Assembly (NCBI GenBank): GCA_041674385.1 | Contig: JBAYVU010000003.1 | Coordinates: forward strand, 62,001 to 126,000 | Direction: 5' to 3' | DNA length: 64,000 bases | DNA from: JACRAR01 sp041674385 | GTDB lineage: Bacteria > Pseudomonadota > Gammaproteobacteria > Burkholderiales > Rhodocyclaceae | Part shown: positions 8,805 through 17,555 of the stretch, in pieces | Numbering within the stretch: the first letter of the stretch is position 1 | Layout: every line of letters starts with the position of its first letter | Program-made: the position numbers and the translations under genes | The notes under the pieces: model-generated | Database searches by the model: none | Told to the model about the DNA's origin: nothing | What the model saw: only the letters and a program-made list of their open reading frames with translations

Positions 8805-9740
8805 TCAACCGACGGCGAAACTTGCGCCGGCAGCGACAGGAAACCCGTGCAGGAAATCGACGACCGACAGGCGCTTGCCGCCCGGACGCTGCAATTCGGT
8901 CAGGGACAAGGCGCCAGTGCCGCAAGCCACTTGGATGCCCCCGTCATTCACGGCCAGAACGACGCCCGGTTCGCCACTCCCCGGCATGGCCGCGGCGCGC
9001 CAAATTTTCAGCGGCGTACCCTTGAACACCGCACTGGCTCCCGGAAACGGATCGAAAGCACGCACTTGGCGTTCCAGTTCCTGTGCCGAGCGCCGCCAGT
9101 CCAGCGGCGCCTCGGTCTTGCCGATCTTGCTGGCATAAGTGACGCCCTGGTCCGGCTGCGCGACGGGCAGCAGGGTGTCCAGCCTGTCCAGCGCCTCGAC
9201 GATCAATCTGGCGCCGAGTTGGGCAAGCTTGTCGTGCAAGCTCGTCGCGCTGTCATCCGGGGCGATCGGCAAGGCCTGCTTCAGCAGCATGGCGCCGGTA
9301 TCGAGTCCGGCATCCATGCGCATGATGGTGATGCCGGTTTCCCGGTCGCCGGCCTGAATGGCGCGCTGGATCGGCGCCGCGCCGCGCCAGCGCGGCAGCA
9401 GGGAGGCATGGATATTCAGGCAACCGAGACGCGGCAGGTCGAGCACGGCTTGCGGGAGGATCAGTCCATAGGCCGCCACCACCATCACATCCGCCGAGTC
9501 ATTCTCGACCGCAACGCGAATCGGTTCGTGGCTGGCCGGGTCCTTCAGTCGTTCCGGTTGATAGACAGCCAGGTCATACTTCTGCGCGAGCAGTTTCACC
9601 GCGCTGGGCAGCAGTTGCATGCCGCGTCCGGCGGGACGGTCCGGTTGGGTCAGCACCAGCGGCACGCTGTGTCCGGCAACAAGCAGGGCTTGCAGCGACG
9701 TGGCGGCGAATTCCGGTGTTCCGGCAAAGATGATGCGCAT
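8805..9740 (-). CDS. fmt: Methionyl-tRNA formyltransferase
   Basis: Fmt formylates initiator Met-tRNA from 10-formyl-tetrahydrofolate. The 311-residue protein starts MRIIFAGTPEFAATSL. It has the expected formyl-transfer region LNIHASLLPRWRGAAPIQRAI, with the catalytic N and H, followed by GDRETGITIMRMDAGLDTG. The C-terminal tRNA-binding domain is present. The start codon overlaps the def stop by one base, the classic def-fmt arrangement, so formylation and deformylation are coupled genetically. Confidence 0.97.
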   Translation of the reverse strand: MRIIFAGTPEFAATSLQALLVAGHSVPLVLTQPDRPAGRGMQLLPSAVKLLAQKYDLAVYQPERLKDPASHEPIRVAVENDSADVMVVAAYGLILPQAVLDLPRLGCLNIHASLLPRWRGAAPIQRAIQAGDRETGITIMRMDAGLDTGAMLLKQALPIAPDDSATSLHDKLAQLGARLIVEALDRLDTLLPVAQPDQGVTYASKIGKTEAPLDWRRSAQELERQVRAFDPFPGASAVFKGTPLKIWRAAAMPGSGEPGVVLAVNDGGIQVACGTGALSLTELQRPGGKRLSVVDFLHGFPVAAGASFAVG

Positions 9741-10243
9741 CAGGCAGTCACCCGGGCATGCTTGGTGAGTTTGCTTTTGATGCGCGATTGTTTGAGCCTG
9801 GATAGATATTCGACGAACACCTTGCCCTGCAGGTGATCCATCTCATGCTGAATGCACACGGCCAGCATATCGTTGGCCTCCAACTCGAACGGCTGGCCGT
9901 CCAAACCAAGGGCACGCACGCGTACCCAGGCGCTACGGGTGACGGTTTCGTAAATGCCCGGTACCGACAGGCAGCCTTCCTCGCCTTCGCACGCGCCGTC
10001 ACGGGCCAGTATCTCGGGATTGATAAAGGTCATCAGTTTCGATTTGTCCTCCGACACATCGATGACAATCAGCTGGATGTGCCGATCTACCTGGGTCGCG
10101 GCCAGTCCGACACCAGGCGCGGCATACATGGTCTCGGCCATGTCGGCGGCGAGTCGGCGGATCGATTCATCGACCCGATCAATTTTCGTTGCTTTGGTAT
10201 GCAAACGTGGATCGGGATAAATAAGAATGGGAAGTCGAGCCAT
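9740..10243 (-). CDS. def: Peptide deformylase
   Basis: The 167-residue enzyme removes the N-formyl group from nascent proteins using a divalent metal. All three signature motifs are present: GVGLAATQV near residue 45, EGCLSVPG with metal ligand C91, and QHEMDHLQG with H133, E134 and H137. It is the first gene of the minus-strand def-fmt-htpX-rsmB-ntrYX run. Its promoter should lie in the divergent gap upstream. Confidence 0.97.
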   Translation of the reverse strand: MARLPILIYPDPRLHTKATKIDRVDESIRRLAADMAETMYAAPGVGLAATQVDRHIQLIVIDVSEDKSKLMTFINPEILARDGACEGEEGCLSVPGIYETVTRSAWVRVRALGLDGQPFELEANDMLAVCIQHEMDHLQGKVFVEYLSRLKQSRIKSKLTKHARVTA

Positions 10244-10423
10244 AAAGCCGCGATAAAATAATTGCTGACAAATTGTTGCCGAATTAGGCCATTACATGCA
10301 AAATCTTATGCAAACCCGCATCCAACTGGCTCACCAGCGGACTCCGGCCCGCAACACACCACGCACCACGCGCCATGAAATCGGTTGGTGGGGAATCGTA
10401 TGCATGACCAGCGAGGTAACACG
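10244..10423. promoter_or_regulatory. Divergent promoter region between def and the LysM gene
   Basis: This 180-base gap separates two genes facing away from each other, so both promoters should be here. An A+T-rich stretch near 10250-10285 lies upstream of def. I could not assign clear -35/-10 pairs. A ribosome site GAGGTAACACG precedes the LysM gene start. Confidence 0.4.
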
Positions 10424-11488
10424 ATGACCCTGAACACACGCATTATATCTGGGCTGTTGCTCACTTGCTCAAGCCTGCTGCTGGGCTTGACGAGTCCACC
10501 GACCTTGGCGCAGACGGCCCAGGCGCAGTCGTTCGAGCTGGCCGAAGACGCGCCCGACCGCCATATCGTGGTGCCCGGAGACACGCTCTGGGGGATCGCC
10601 ACCACCTTCCTCAAACAACCTTACCGCTGGCCGGAAATCTGGCGCCTCAACCAGGATCAAATCAAGAATCCGCAGCGCATCTATCCTGGTCAGGTGGTCA
10701 TACTCGACCAGAGCGGCAGCCAGCCGCGGCTCAAGATCGCCGAGATCATCGATACGGTCAAGGCCTCGCCGCGCATCTACAGCGAGGAAAACCGCCGCGA
10801 GATCCCGAGCATTCCACAGCAGGCGATAGCCCCCTTCCTGTCCGAACCGCTGGTGTCCGAACTTGGCCAATTCGATAGCGCGCCACGCATTGTTGCCACC
10901 CAGGAAGACCGCGTGTATCTCGGCAAAGGCGACCTGGCTTATGTGACCGGCGTCAAGGAAAAAGCCAAGCTGTGGCAGATTTATCGGCCTGGCAAGGCAC
11001 TGATCGACCCGGACAATAACGAGACGCTCGGCTTCGAGACCTTCTATCTGGGTAGCGCGCGCTTGGTTCGCGAGGGCGAGCCGAGCACCTTCGAAGTCAT
11101 CAGTTCGCGCCAGGAGATCGGCCGCGGAGATCGCCTGCTGCCGGCCCCCCCTGCCGATATCATCAGCTATGTCCCGCATGCCCCCGGCAAGGCGCTCAAA
11201 GGCCGCATCGTCTCGGTATATGGCGGCGTTGGCCAGGCCGGGCGCGACTCGATCGTGACGCTCTCGCGCGGCAAGCGCGACGGACTGGAAGTCGGCCATG
11301 TGCTGTCGGTATTGCGCGCCGGCGCGCAAGTCAGCAACTGGCATGAGGACAAGAAGGAGATCCACCAGTTGCCCGATGAGCGCTATGGCCTGTTGTTCGT
11401 ATTCCGCGTGTTCGAGCGCGTCTCTTATGCGCTGGTAATGAACGTCACCCGTTCGGTGGAAGTCGGCGACGTTGTCGCCGCACCCTGA
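10424..11488 (+). CDS. Exported LysM peptidoglycan-binding protein
   Basis: I chose the ATG at 10424 because a GAGG site lies seven bases upstream and because it starts directly on a signal peptide (MTLNTRIISGLLLTCSSLLL, cleavage near LAQ). An earlier in-frame start is possible. The mature protein opens with a LysM domain (HIVVPGDTLWGIATTFL...RIYPGQVVIL, about residues 35-90) that should bind peptidoglycan. The remaining 250 residues are not a domain I can name. The gene sits 14 bases before dprA, a common order in betaproteobacteria. It probably acts in the periplasm at the cell wall. Confidence 0.85.
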   Translation: MTLNTRIISGLLLTCSSLLLGLTSPPTLAQTAQAQSFELAEDAPDRHIVVPGDTLWGIATTFLKQPYRWPEIWRLNQDQIKNPQRIYPGQVVILDQSGSQPRLKIAEIIDTVKASPRIYSEENRREIPSIPQQAIAPFLSEPLVSELGQFDSAPRIVATQEDRVYLGKGDLAYVTGVKEKAKLWQIYRPGKALIDPDNNETLGFETFYLGSARLVREGEPSTFEVISSRQEIGRGDRLLPAPPADIISYVPHAPGKALKGRIVSVYGGVGQAGRDSIVTLSRGKRDGLEVGHVLSVLRAGAQVSNWHEDKKEIHQLPDERYGLLFVFRVFERVSYALVMNVTRSVEVGDVVAAP

Positions 11489-11502
11489 ACCGGCGCATCT
11501 CC

Positions 11503-12627
11503 ATGCCTCTTGATGCCAACCTGGCATCCTGGCTGAGACTGACGCTGATCCGCGGAGTCGGTGGCGAGAGCCAGCGCAAGCTGCTCAAAGCTTTTGGCTT
11601 GCCGGAGGCTATTTTCAGCGCCAGCCTGAGCGCATTGCGCGGCGTGGTCGGCGCGCTGACGGCCGAGCGGCTGATGCAGCCGGATGCTGCCGTAGCAACC
11701 CAAATCGACGCGGCGCTGAATTGGGTGGACGAACCCGGCAATCATGTCATTACGCTGGCGGACGACGATTATCCGCAAGCCTTGCTGAACAGTGACGATC
11801 CGCCGGTCCTGCTGTATCTCAAAGGTCGCGTCGAATTGCTCAACCGGCCTGGTTTCGCGATCGTCGGCAGCCGCAATGCCACCCCCCAGGGAGAAACCAA
11901 TGCGGAAGCATTTGCCGCGGCGCTGGCCGGCGCCGGATTGACCATTGTCAGCGGGCTGGCGTTGGGCATAGACGCGGCGGCGCATCGCGGCGCGCTCAGC
12001 GTGCGGCAGGAAAATTCGGGTTCGACCGTCGCCGTCATAGGCACTGGCGCCAACCGCATCTATCCCGCCAGAAATCAGGCGCTGGCGCGTGCCATTGCAG
12101 AGCGCGGCGCCATCGTCAGCGAGTTTCCGCTCGACACGCCGGCGCTGGCGGCCAACTTCCCGCGCCGCAATCGTCTCATTGCGGGACTGGCGCAAGGCTG
12201 CCTGGTGGTCGAGGCGGCAGCGCGCAGCGGTTCGCTGATCACCGCGCGGCTGGCGGCGGAAGCCGGTCGCGAAGTGTTCGCCATTCCCGGATCGATCCAT
12301 GCGCCGCTGGCCAAAGGCTGTCACCAGCTCCTCAAGCAAGGGGCCAAACTGGTCGAGTCGGCGCAAGATATCCTGGAAGAACTCGGCCTCCAAACACCGG
12401 CAATGCCGCTCGGAAGCGAGACGACGCCGTCCAAAGATGCAATAATTGACTCGGCGATGGCTCAGTTGATGACTGTATTGGGCCATGATCCCTGCGATAT
12501 CGATACGCTTGCAGTGCGGGCCGGCTTGACGCCGGATGCGCTTCTTGCCATGCTGTTGCAACTTGAACTGGCTGGCCATGTGGCCAGTTTGCCCGGCGGC
12601 CGCTACCAACGCTTGCATCGCGCATAG
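11503..12627 (+). CDS. dprA: DNA-processing protein DprA (Smf)
   Basis: DprA binds incoming single-stranded DNA and loads RecA during natural transformation. The 374-residue protein has an N-terminal SAM-like part, the Rossmann-type core (FAIVGSRNATPQG, GLTIVSGLALGIDAAAHRGAL, FPRRNRLIAGL), and a C-terminal winged-helix domain (about residues 315-370). It is followed by smg and a topoisomerase gene, the usual order. Its presence is compatible with, but does not prove, competence. Confidence 0.95.
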   Translation: MPLDANLASWLRLTLIRGVGGESQRKLLKAFGLPEAIFSASLSALRGVVGALTAERLMQPDAAVATQIDAALNWVDEPGNHVITLADDDYPQALLNSDDPPVLLYLKGRVELLNRPGFAIVGSRNATPQGETNAEAFAAALAGAGLTIVSGLALGIDAAAHRGALSVRQENSGSTVAVIGTGANRIYPARNQALARAIAERGAIVSEFPLDTPALAANFPRRNRLIAGLAQGCLVVEAAARSGSLITARLAAEAGREVFAIPGSIHAPLAKGCHQLLKQGAKLVESAQDILEELGLQTPAMPLGSETTPSKDAIIDSAMAQLMTVLGHDPCDIDTLAVRAGLTPDALLAMLLQLELAGHVASLPGGRYQRLHRA

Positions 12628-12692
12628 TGCATAGTGTTTGCGCCACCGCTTAAGAACCGCTCAATAAATAATACTCAGCCAAGCCAATTATC

Positions 12693-13148
12693 ATGTTCGA
12701 CATTCTTGTCTATCTCTTTGAAACCTATACCCAGCCAAGTGCCTGCCCGGAATCTGCAGTGCTGGCCCGCAAGCTTTCCGCGATAGGATTTGAACAGGAA
12801 GATATCGCGGCCGCGCTGGAATGGCTCGCCGGCCTCGAGTCGCTGGCTTTCGAACAGCGTCTTGTTCCCTTCTCGAATTCCCAGAGGCTTTATTGTGCCG
12901 CGGAACAGGCCAAACTGCCCGTGGAATGCCGCGGTTTCTTGTATTTTCTGGAAAATTCCGAAGTCATCGATGCGGTATTGCGCGAGATGATCGTCGAGCG
13001 CACCATGGTGCTGCGCGAGCCGCTGGTCTCTTTGGACAAGCTCAAAGTCATCGTGCTGATGGTGCTTTGGCGGCGCGATCAGTCGCTTGATACGCTGCTG
13101 CTGGAAGAACTGCTCTCGGCAGATGATCATTCGTCGCTGGCGCACTAA
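12693..13148 (+). CDS. smg: Smg family protein (DUF494)
   Basis: The 151-residue protein starts MFDILVYLFETY and ends in a segment rich in hydrophobic and acidic residues, both typical of the Smg/DUF494 family, whose members sit next to dprA. The biochemical role is not established. It is predicted to be cytoplasmic, with no signal peptide. The spacing of 65 bases to dprA and 91 to the topoisomerase gene allows a shared transcript. Confidence 0.88.
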   Translation: MFDILVYLFETYTQPSACPESAVLARKLSAIGFEQEDIAAALEWLAGLESLAFEQRLVPFSNSQRLYCAAEQAKLPVECRGFLYFLENSEVIDAVLREMIVERTMVLREPLVSLDKLKVIVLMVLWRRDQSLDTLLLEELLSADDHSSLAH

Positions 13149-13239
13149 CCAGTGTCCCAGTCGCCAGCCATATCTTGCCAGTTGCCATTGCATGCGATTA
13201 TCATGCGCCGCTTTGCTTGCTTAACTGCCTTCGACGCAT

Positions 13240-15843
13240 ATGGGTAAACAGCTGATCATCGCCGAGAAACCCTCGGTAGCCCAGGACATCGCCCGGGCGC
13301 TTGGTGGCTTCACCAAGCAGGGAGAATATTTCGAGAACGACGCTTACGTCCTGTCCTCCGCCATCGGCCACTTGCTGGAGCTGGCCGTGCCCGAGGAATA
13401 CGAGGTCAAGCGCGGCAAGTGGTCGTTCGCGCATCTGCCGGTGATCCCGCCGCACTTCGCCTTGAATCCGATCGAAAAGACCGAGGATCGGCTGAAACTG
13501 CTCACCCGCCTGATCAAGCGCAAGGATGTGGCCGCTCTGGTCAATGCCTGCGACGCCGGGCGCGAGGGGGAATTGATTTTCCGTTACGTAGTGCAGCACG
13601 CCAAGACCGACAAGCCGGTCCGCCGCCTGTGGCTGCAATCGATGACCCAGGGTTCGATCCGCGACGGGTTCGCCCATCTGCGCTCCGAAGAGGAAATGCG
13701 CCCGTTGGCCGATGCCGCGCGTTGCCGTTCCGAGGCCGATTGGCTGATCGGGATCAACGGCACCCGCGCCATGACCGCCTTCAACTCGAAAAGCGGCGGC
13801 TTCCACAAGACGCCGGTCGGCCGCGTGCAAACGCCGACGCTGGCCATCCTGGTCGAACGCGAGGAAAAAATCCGCAAGTTCGTGCCGCGCGATTACTGGG
13901 AAGTCGAAGCCGAGTTCGGCGCCGTTGCCGGCACTTACCGCGGCCGCTGGTTCGACGAGAAATTCAAGAAATCCGCCGCGGACAACGACGAACATGCCCG
14001 CGCCGAACGCCTCTGGGATGTCGCCAAAGCCGAGGCGCTACGCAAGAAATGCCTGGGCAAGCCGGGCAGCGTCACGGAAGAGAGCAAGCCGACCACGCAA
14101 TTGCCTCCCCAGCTATTCGACCTGACCTCGTTGCAGCGCGAAGCCAACGGGCGCTTCGGCTTTTCCGCCAAGGCCACATTGGGGCTGGCGCAGGCGCTCT
14201 ACGAGAAGCACAAGGTGCTGACCTATCCGCGTACCGATTCGCGCTGCCTGCCGGAAGATTACATCGCCAACGTCAAGGAAACACTGCAAGTCCTGGGCGA
14301 AGGCCCTTATGCAACGTTCGCCGGGCAGATCCTAAATAACGGCTGGGTGCATCCGAACAAACGCATTTTCAACAACGCCAAGATCAGCGACCACTTCGCC
14401 ATCATCCCCACGGCGCAGGCACCCAAGCATCTGTCCGAGCCCGAGCAGAAACTCTACGACTTGGTGACCAAGCGGTTCCTCGCCATCTTCTACCCGGCCG
14501 CCGAATACAACGTCACCACGCGCATCACCCGCGTCGAAAAAGAGCCCTTCAAGACCGAAGGCAAGGTACTGGTATCGGCAGGCTGGCTGGCCGTATACGG
14601 CAAGGAAGCGCAAATCGATGGCGACGGGGAAACCGGCGGCACTCAACTGGTGGCGGTGAACAAGGACGAGCGGGTGTGGGCCAACGATATCGAGGTCAAG
14701 TCGCTGGTCACCAAGCCACCGCCGCGCTTCAACGAGGCAACCCTGCTGTCCGCCATGGAAGGCGCCGGCAAGCTGGTCGAAGACGAGGAATTGCGCGAGG
14801 CCATGGCGGCGCGCGGCCTCGGCACGCCGGCGACACGCGCCGCCACCATCGAAGGATTGCTGCTGGAGGAGTATGTCCATCGCAACGGTCGCGAGTTGCA
14901 GCCCACGGCGAAAGCCTTCTCGCTGCTGTTTGCCTTGTCCAGGCTCAACGTGGAGGGCTTGCGCTCACCCGAACTCACGGGCAATTGGGAATACCAGTTG
15001 AGACAGATGGAACACGGCAAGTTGGCGCGCAACGCCTTCATGGAACAAATCGCCACCCAGACCCAGGAGATGGTCGAGCGCATCAAGCACGGCGAGATTC
15101 CCGACGAGGCGTTCAGCACGCTGAAAACGCCATGTCCGAAATGCGGCGGGGTGATCCAGGAAAACTACAAGAAATTCCAGTGCAAATCCTGCGACTTTGC
15201 GCTCTGGAAAGTCGTCGCCAGCCGCCAGTACGAACCCGAGGAAGTCGAGGAGCTGCTGTGCAAGCGCGTCATCGGCCCCTTGCAGGGCTTTCGCAGCAAA
15301 ATGGGGCGCCCTTTCGCGGCAGTCATCAAGCTCAATGCCGAGCATCAGCCCGAGTTCGATTTCGGCAATGGCAATGGCGGGAATGAGGGCGAAGCCGTGG
15401 ATTTCAGCGGTCAGGAAGCGCTTGGGTCTTGCCCGAAATGCGGCGCCAGCGTCTATGAGAGCGGCATGGCCTATCTCTGCGAGAAGTCGACGGGCGCGGC
15501 CAGAAGCTGCGATTTCCGCTCCGGCAAGATCATCCTGCAACAGCCGGTCGAACGCGCGCAGATGTACAAGCTGCTGGCCACTGGCAAGACCGACCTATTG
15601 AAGGGATTCATTTCCACCCGCACCAAACGCAAGTTTTCCGCCTATCTGGTGCGCGGCGGCGACGGCAAAGTAGGTTTCGAGTTTGAAGCGCGGCCGCCGA
15701 AGACCCCCAAGGCATCGTCCGTTGCGGCTGAGGAACCGACTGCCGCCGCTGCGAAGGCCAAGACCCCCGGCAGCACGGCCAAAACAACGGCCAAAGCCAA
15801 AGCGCCAGCCAAAAAACCCGCCGCGGTGAAGAAAAAAACTTAG
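13240..15843 (+). CDS. topB: DNA topoisomerase III
   Basis: This 867-residue type IA topoisomerase starts KQLIIAEKPSVAQDIARALG (Toprim domain) and has the acidic motif NACDAGREGELIFRY. The catalytic tyrosine is Y329 in LTYPRTDSR, matching the TopB spacing. Two zinc-ribbon-like segments follow (CPKCGG near residue 631, CPKCGA near 731). The last 50 residues are a Lys/Ala/Pro-rich tail resembling histone H1 and probably bind DNA non-specifically. It relaxes negative supercoils and decatenates DNA. In many relatives this position after smg holds a type IA topoisomerase, annotated variously as topA or topB. Confidence 0.93.
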   Translation: MGKQLIIAEKPSVAQDIARALGGFTKQGEYFENDAYVLSSAIGHLLELAVPEEYEVKRGKWSFAHLPVIPPHFALNPIEKTEDRLKLLTRLIKRKDVAALVNACDAGREGELIFRYVVQHAKTDKPVRRLWLQSMTQGSIRDGFAHLRSEEEMRPLADAARCRSEADWLIGINGTRAMTAFNSKSGGFHKTPVGRVQTPTLAILVEREEKIRKFVPRDYWEVEAEFGAVAGTYRGRWFDEKFKKSAADNDEHARAERLWDVAKAEALRKKCLGKPGSVTEESKPTTQLPPQLFDLTSLQREANGRFGFSAKATLGLAQALYEKHKVLTYPRTDSRCLPEDYIANVKETLQVLGEGPYATFAGQILNNGWVHPNKRIFNNAKISDHFAIIPTAQAPKHLSEPEQKLYDLVTKRFLAIFYPAAEYNVTTRITRVEKEPFKTEGKVLVSAGWLAVYGKEAQIDGDGETGGTQLVAVNKDERVWANDIEVKSLVTKPPPRFNEATLLSAMEGAGKLVEDEELREAMAARGLGTPATRAATIEGLLLEEYVHRNGRELQPTAKAFSLLFALSRLNVEGLRSPELTGNWEYQLRQMEHGKLARNAFMEQIATQTQEMVERIKHGEIPDEAFSTLKTPCPKCGGVIQENYKKFQCKSCDFALWKVVASRQYEPEEVEELLCKRVIGPLQGFRSKMGRPFAAVIKLNAEHQPEFDFGNGNGGNEGEAVDFSGQEALGSCPKCGASVYESGMAYLCEKSTGAARSCDFRSGKIILQQPVERAQMYKLLATGKTDLLKGFISTRTKRKFSAYLVRGGDGKVGFEFEARPPKTPKASSVAAEEPTAAAAKAKTPGSTAKTTAKAKAPAKKPAAVKKKT

Positions 15844-15871
15844 GGTCAAACTTAGGCTCGCCGGAACTTCG

Positions 15872-17545
15872 ATGTCATCGAACATCAAGACCATGCTCCG
15901 ACTGTCCGCAGTCTTTTCCTTGCTGTGGATGGCGCAGGCTGGTGCCGATCAAGACCTGCCGACATTCGAGAGCGGGCGCCTCGGACTAGGCGGCCGGGTC
16001 GCCACGATGGGCATGAGTGGCATCTCCAGGCCCAACTCGCCGCAAATTCATGCCTTGATCATGACCATCGGCACCTATCGCGAAGGCATCCCGCCGCTCA
16101 ACGGAGTCAAGTACGATGCGGAGACTGCGCGGCAGATCGCCCGACGGATGGGCGTCATGGACAATAACATCCGTACCCTCCGCGACGACGAACTCACCCT
16201 CGAAGGCATGAGCAAGGCCTTCGACGAGCTCGAAAGCCGGGTCTTGCAGGATGACCAGGTCTTTATTTACTACTCCGGTCACGGCGGGCGCCAACTGGTC
16301 AGAGAAGAAGGCCAGTTCGAACGTTGCGCCGAATCACTGATCACCGTCGATGGCAGAGGCTTTATCGACAGCGAACTGGAGGTTCGGCTCAAGCAATTGT
16401 CGCAGAAGGCGCAAAAACTGATTGTGTTGATCGATGCTTGCCATTCGGGCGGCGTGACCACGCGCGCCGTCGGCGCGAGCGCCGCCGCCGCGAAATTCAC
16501 GCCGAAGTACTGGCAGGGCAAGGGAAGCGGGGACGCCTGCGCCAAGCCGGCCAATGTCGTGACGCGCGGCATCCGAGCGGGCACCCGCTCGGTGGGAAGC
16601 GGCGCCAACAACTACGTCTACATTGCCGCCGCCCGCGACGACGAGATTTCATTCGACCAGCCCGGCAAGGGCGGTGTCGCATCCCAAGCCTGGCTGGACT
16701 GCATGAACGGCGCCGCGCAGGATCTCGACGGCAGCGGAGGCTTGAGTGCCGAGGAGATCCGCGCCTGTGCCCAGGAAAAGATCGACCAGAAAATGAGCAA
16801 TGCCGTCGGTCTGCTTCCCCCGCATGTCTCGGTCACAGGCAATTCAAGGACGGTTCTCGGATTCCCCTCGGGCGGACCTGTCGCCGAAGCATCTACGGCT
16901 GCCGGTGGGACGGCATCGACGCCGGCCGCACTATCCGCAGCGAGCCTGGCACTGACGGCTTCGCCCACCATGATCGAATCGCCGGCATCGCCGGCCAGGC
17001 CGAATCCTGCCGCCACGCTTGAGGACATCTATGGCAACCGCGACGACAGACGGCTGGTCGAATTGAAAACCACCCGGCATCGGCTGAAAATCGGCTTGGA
17101 CAACCTTGAATTCACCTTGACTTCCAGCCACGAGGGCCATGTTTATCTATTGATGGTAGGCAGCGATGGCACGACCTTCGATCTGCTTTTCCCCAACCAG
17201 CAAGACCGCAACAACCTCATCCGTGCTGGCGAAACGCTCAAGCTGCCGCGCTCGACTTGGCAACTGACGGTGCAGGGGCCGCCGGGCAAGGATAGGCTGC
17301 TGGCCATCGTCGCGGAATCCCCGCGCGACTTCTCCCGCCTCGGCATGAAGCCGGCCGGTCCCTTCTCGGTGATCGATACCAGGAGTGCCGCATTCCGTCC
17401 GGGCGACGTTCAAGTCGTTAGCGGCAGTCCGTCGAACGCCGGTGTGGGAGATTGCCTGATGGAAAGAACGCGCAACCTGGCCGTCCAGAAGAGCTGTTCG
17501 AGCGCCTATGGCGCCGCCCTGCTGGTTGTCGAGGAAGTCGATTGA
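15872..17545 (+). CDS. Exported caspase-like (C14) protein with EF-hand loop and DUF4384-like tail
   Basis: The 557-residue protein has an N-terminal signal peptide (about residues 8-25, cleavage near AQAGA). A p20 caspase fold follows, with the catalytic pair H137 in YYSGHGG and C190 in IDACHSGG. After the p20 region, residues 284-295 read DLDGSGGLSAEE, a complete EF-hand calcium loop (positions 1, 3, 5, 9 and 12 all suitable). An Ala/Ser/Thr/Pro-rich linker (about 335-380) leads to a C-terminal domain (about 395-510) resembling DUF4384. It should act outside the cytoplasm, possibly under calcium control (inference). It lies tail to tail, 10 bases apart, with a second caspase gene. Confidence 0.85.
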   Translation: MSSNIKTMLRLSAVFSLLWMAQAGADQDLPTFESGRLGLGGRVATMGMSGISRPNSPQIHALIMTIGTYREGIPPLNGVKYDAETARQIARRMGVMDNNIRTLRDDELTLEGMSKAFDELESRVLQDDQVFIYYSGHGGRQLVREEGQFERCAESLITVDGRGFIDSELEVRLKQLSQKAQKLIVLIDACHSGGVTTRAVGASAAAAKFTPKYWQGKGSGDACAKPANVVTRGIRAGTRSVGSGANNYVYIAAARDDEISFDQPGKGGVASQAWLDCMNGAAQDLDGSGGLSAEEIRACAQEKIDQKMSNAVGLLPPHVSVTGNSRTVLGFPSGGPVAEASTAAGGTASTPAALSAASLALTASPTMIESPASPARPNPAATLEDIYGNRDDRRLVELKTTRHRLKIGLDNLEFTLTSSHEGHVYLLMVGSDGTTFDLLFPNQQDRNNLIRAGETLKLPRSTWQLTVQGPPGKDRLLAIVAESPRDFSRLGMKPAGPFSVIDTRSAAFRPGDVQVVSGSPSNAGVGDCLMERTRNLAVQKSCSSAYGAALLVVEEVD

Positions 17546-17555
17546 CCGGTCTGCG

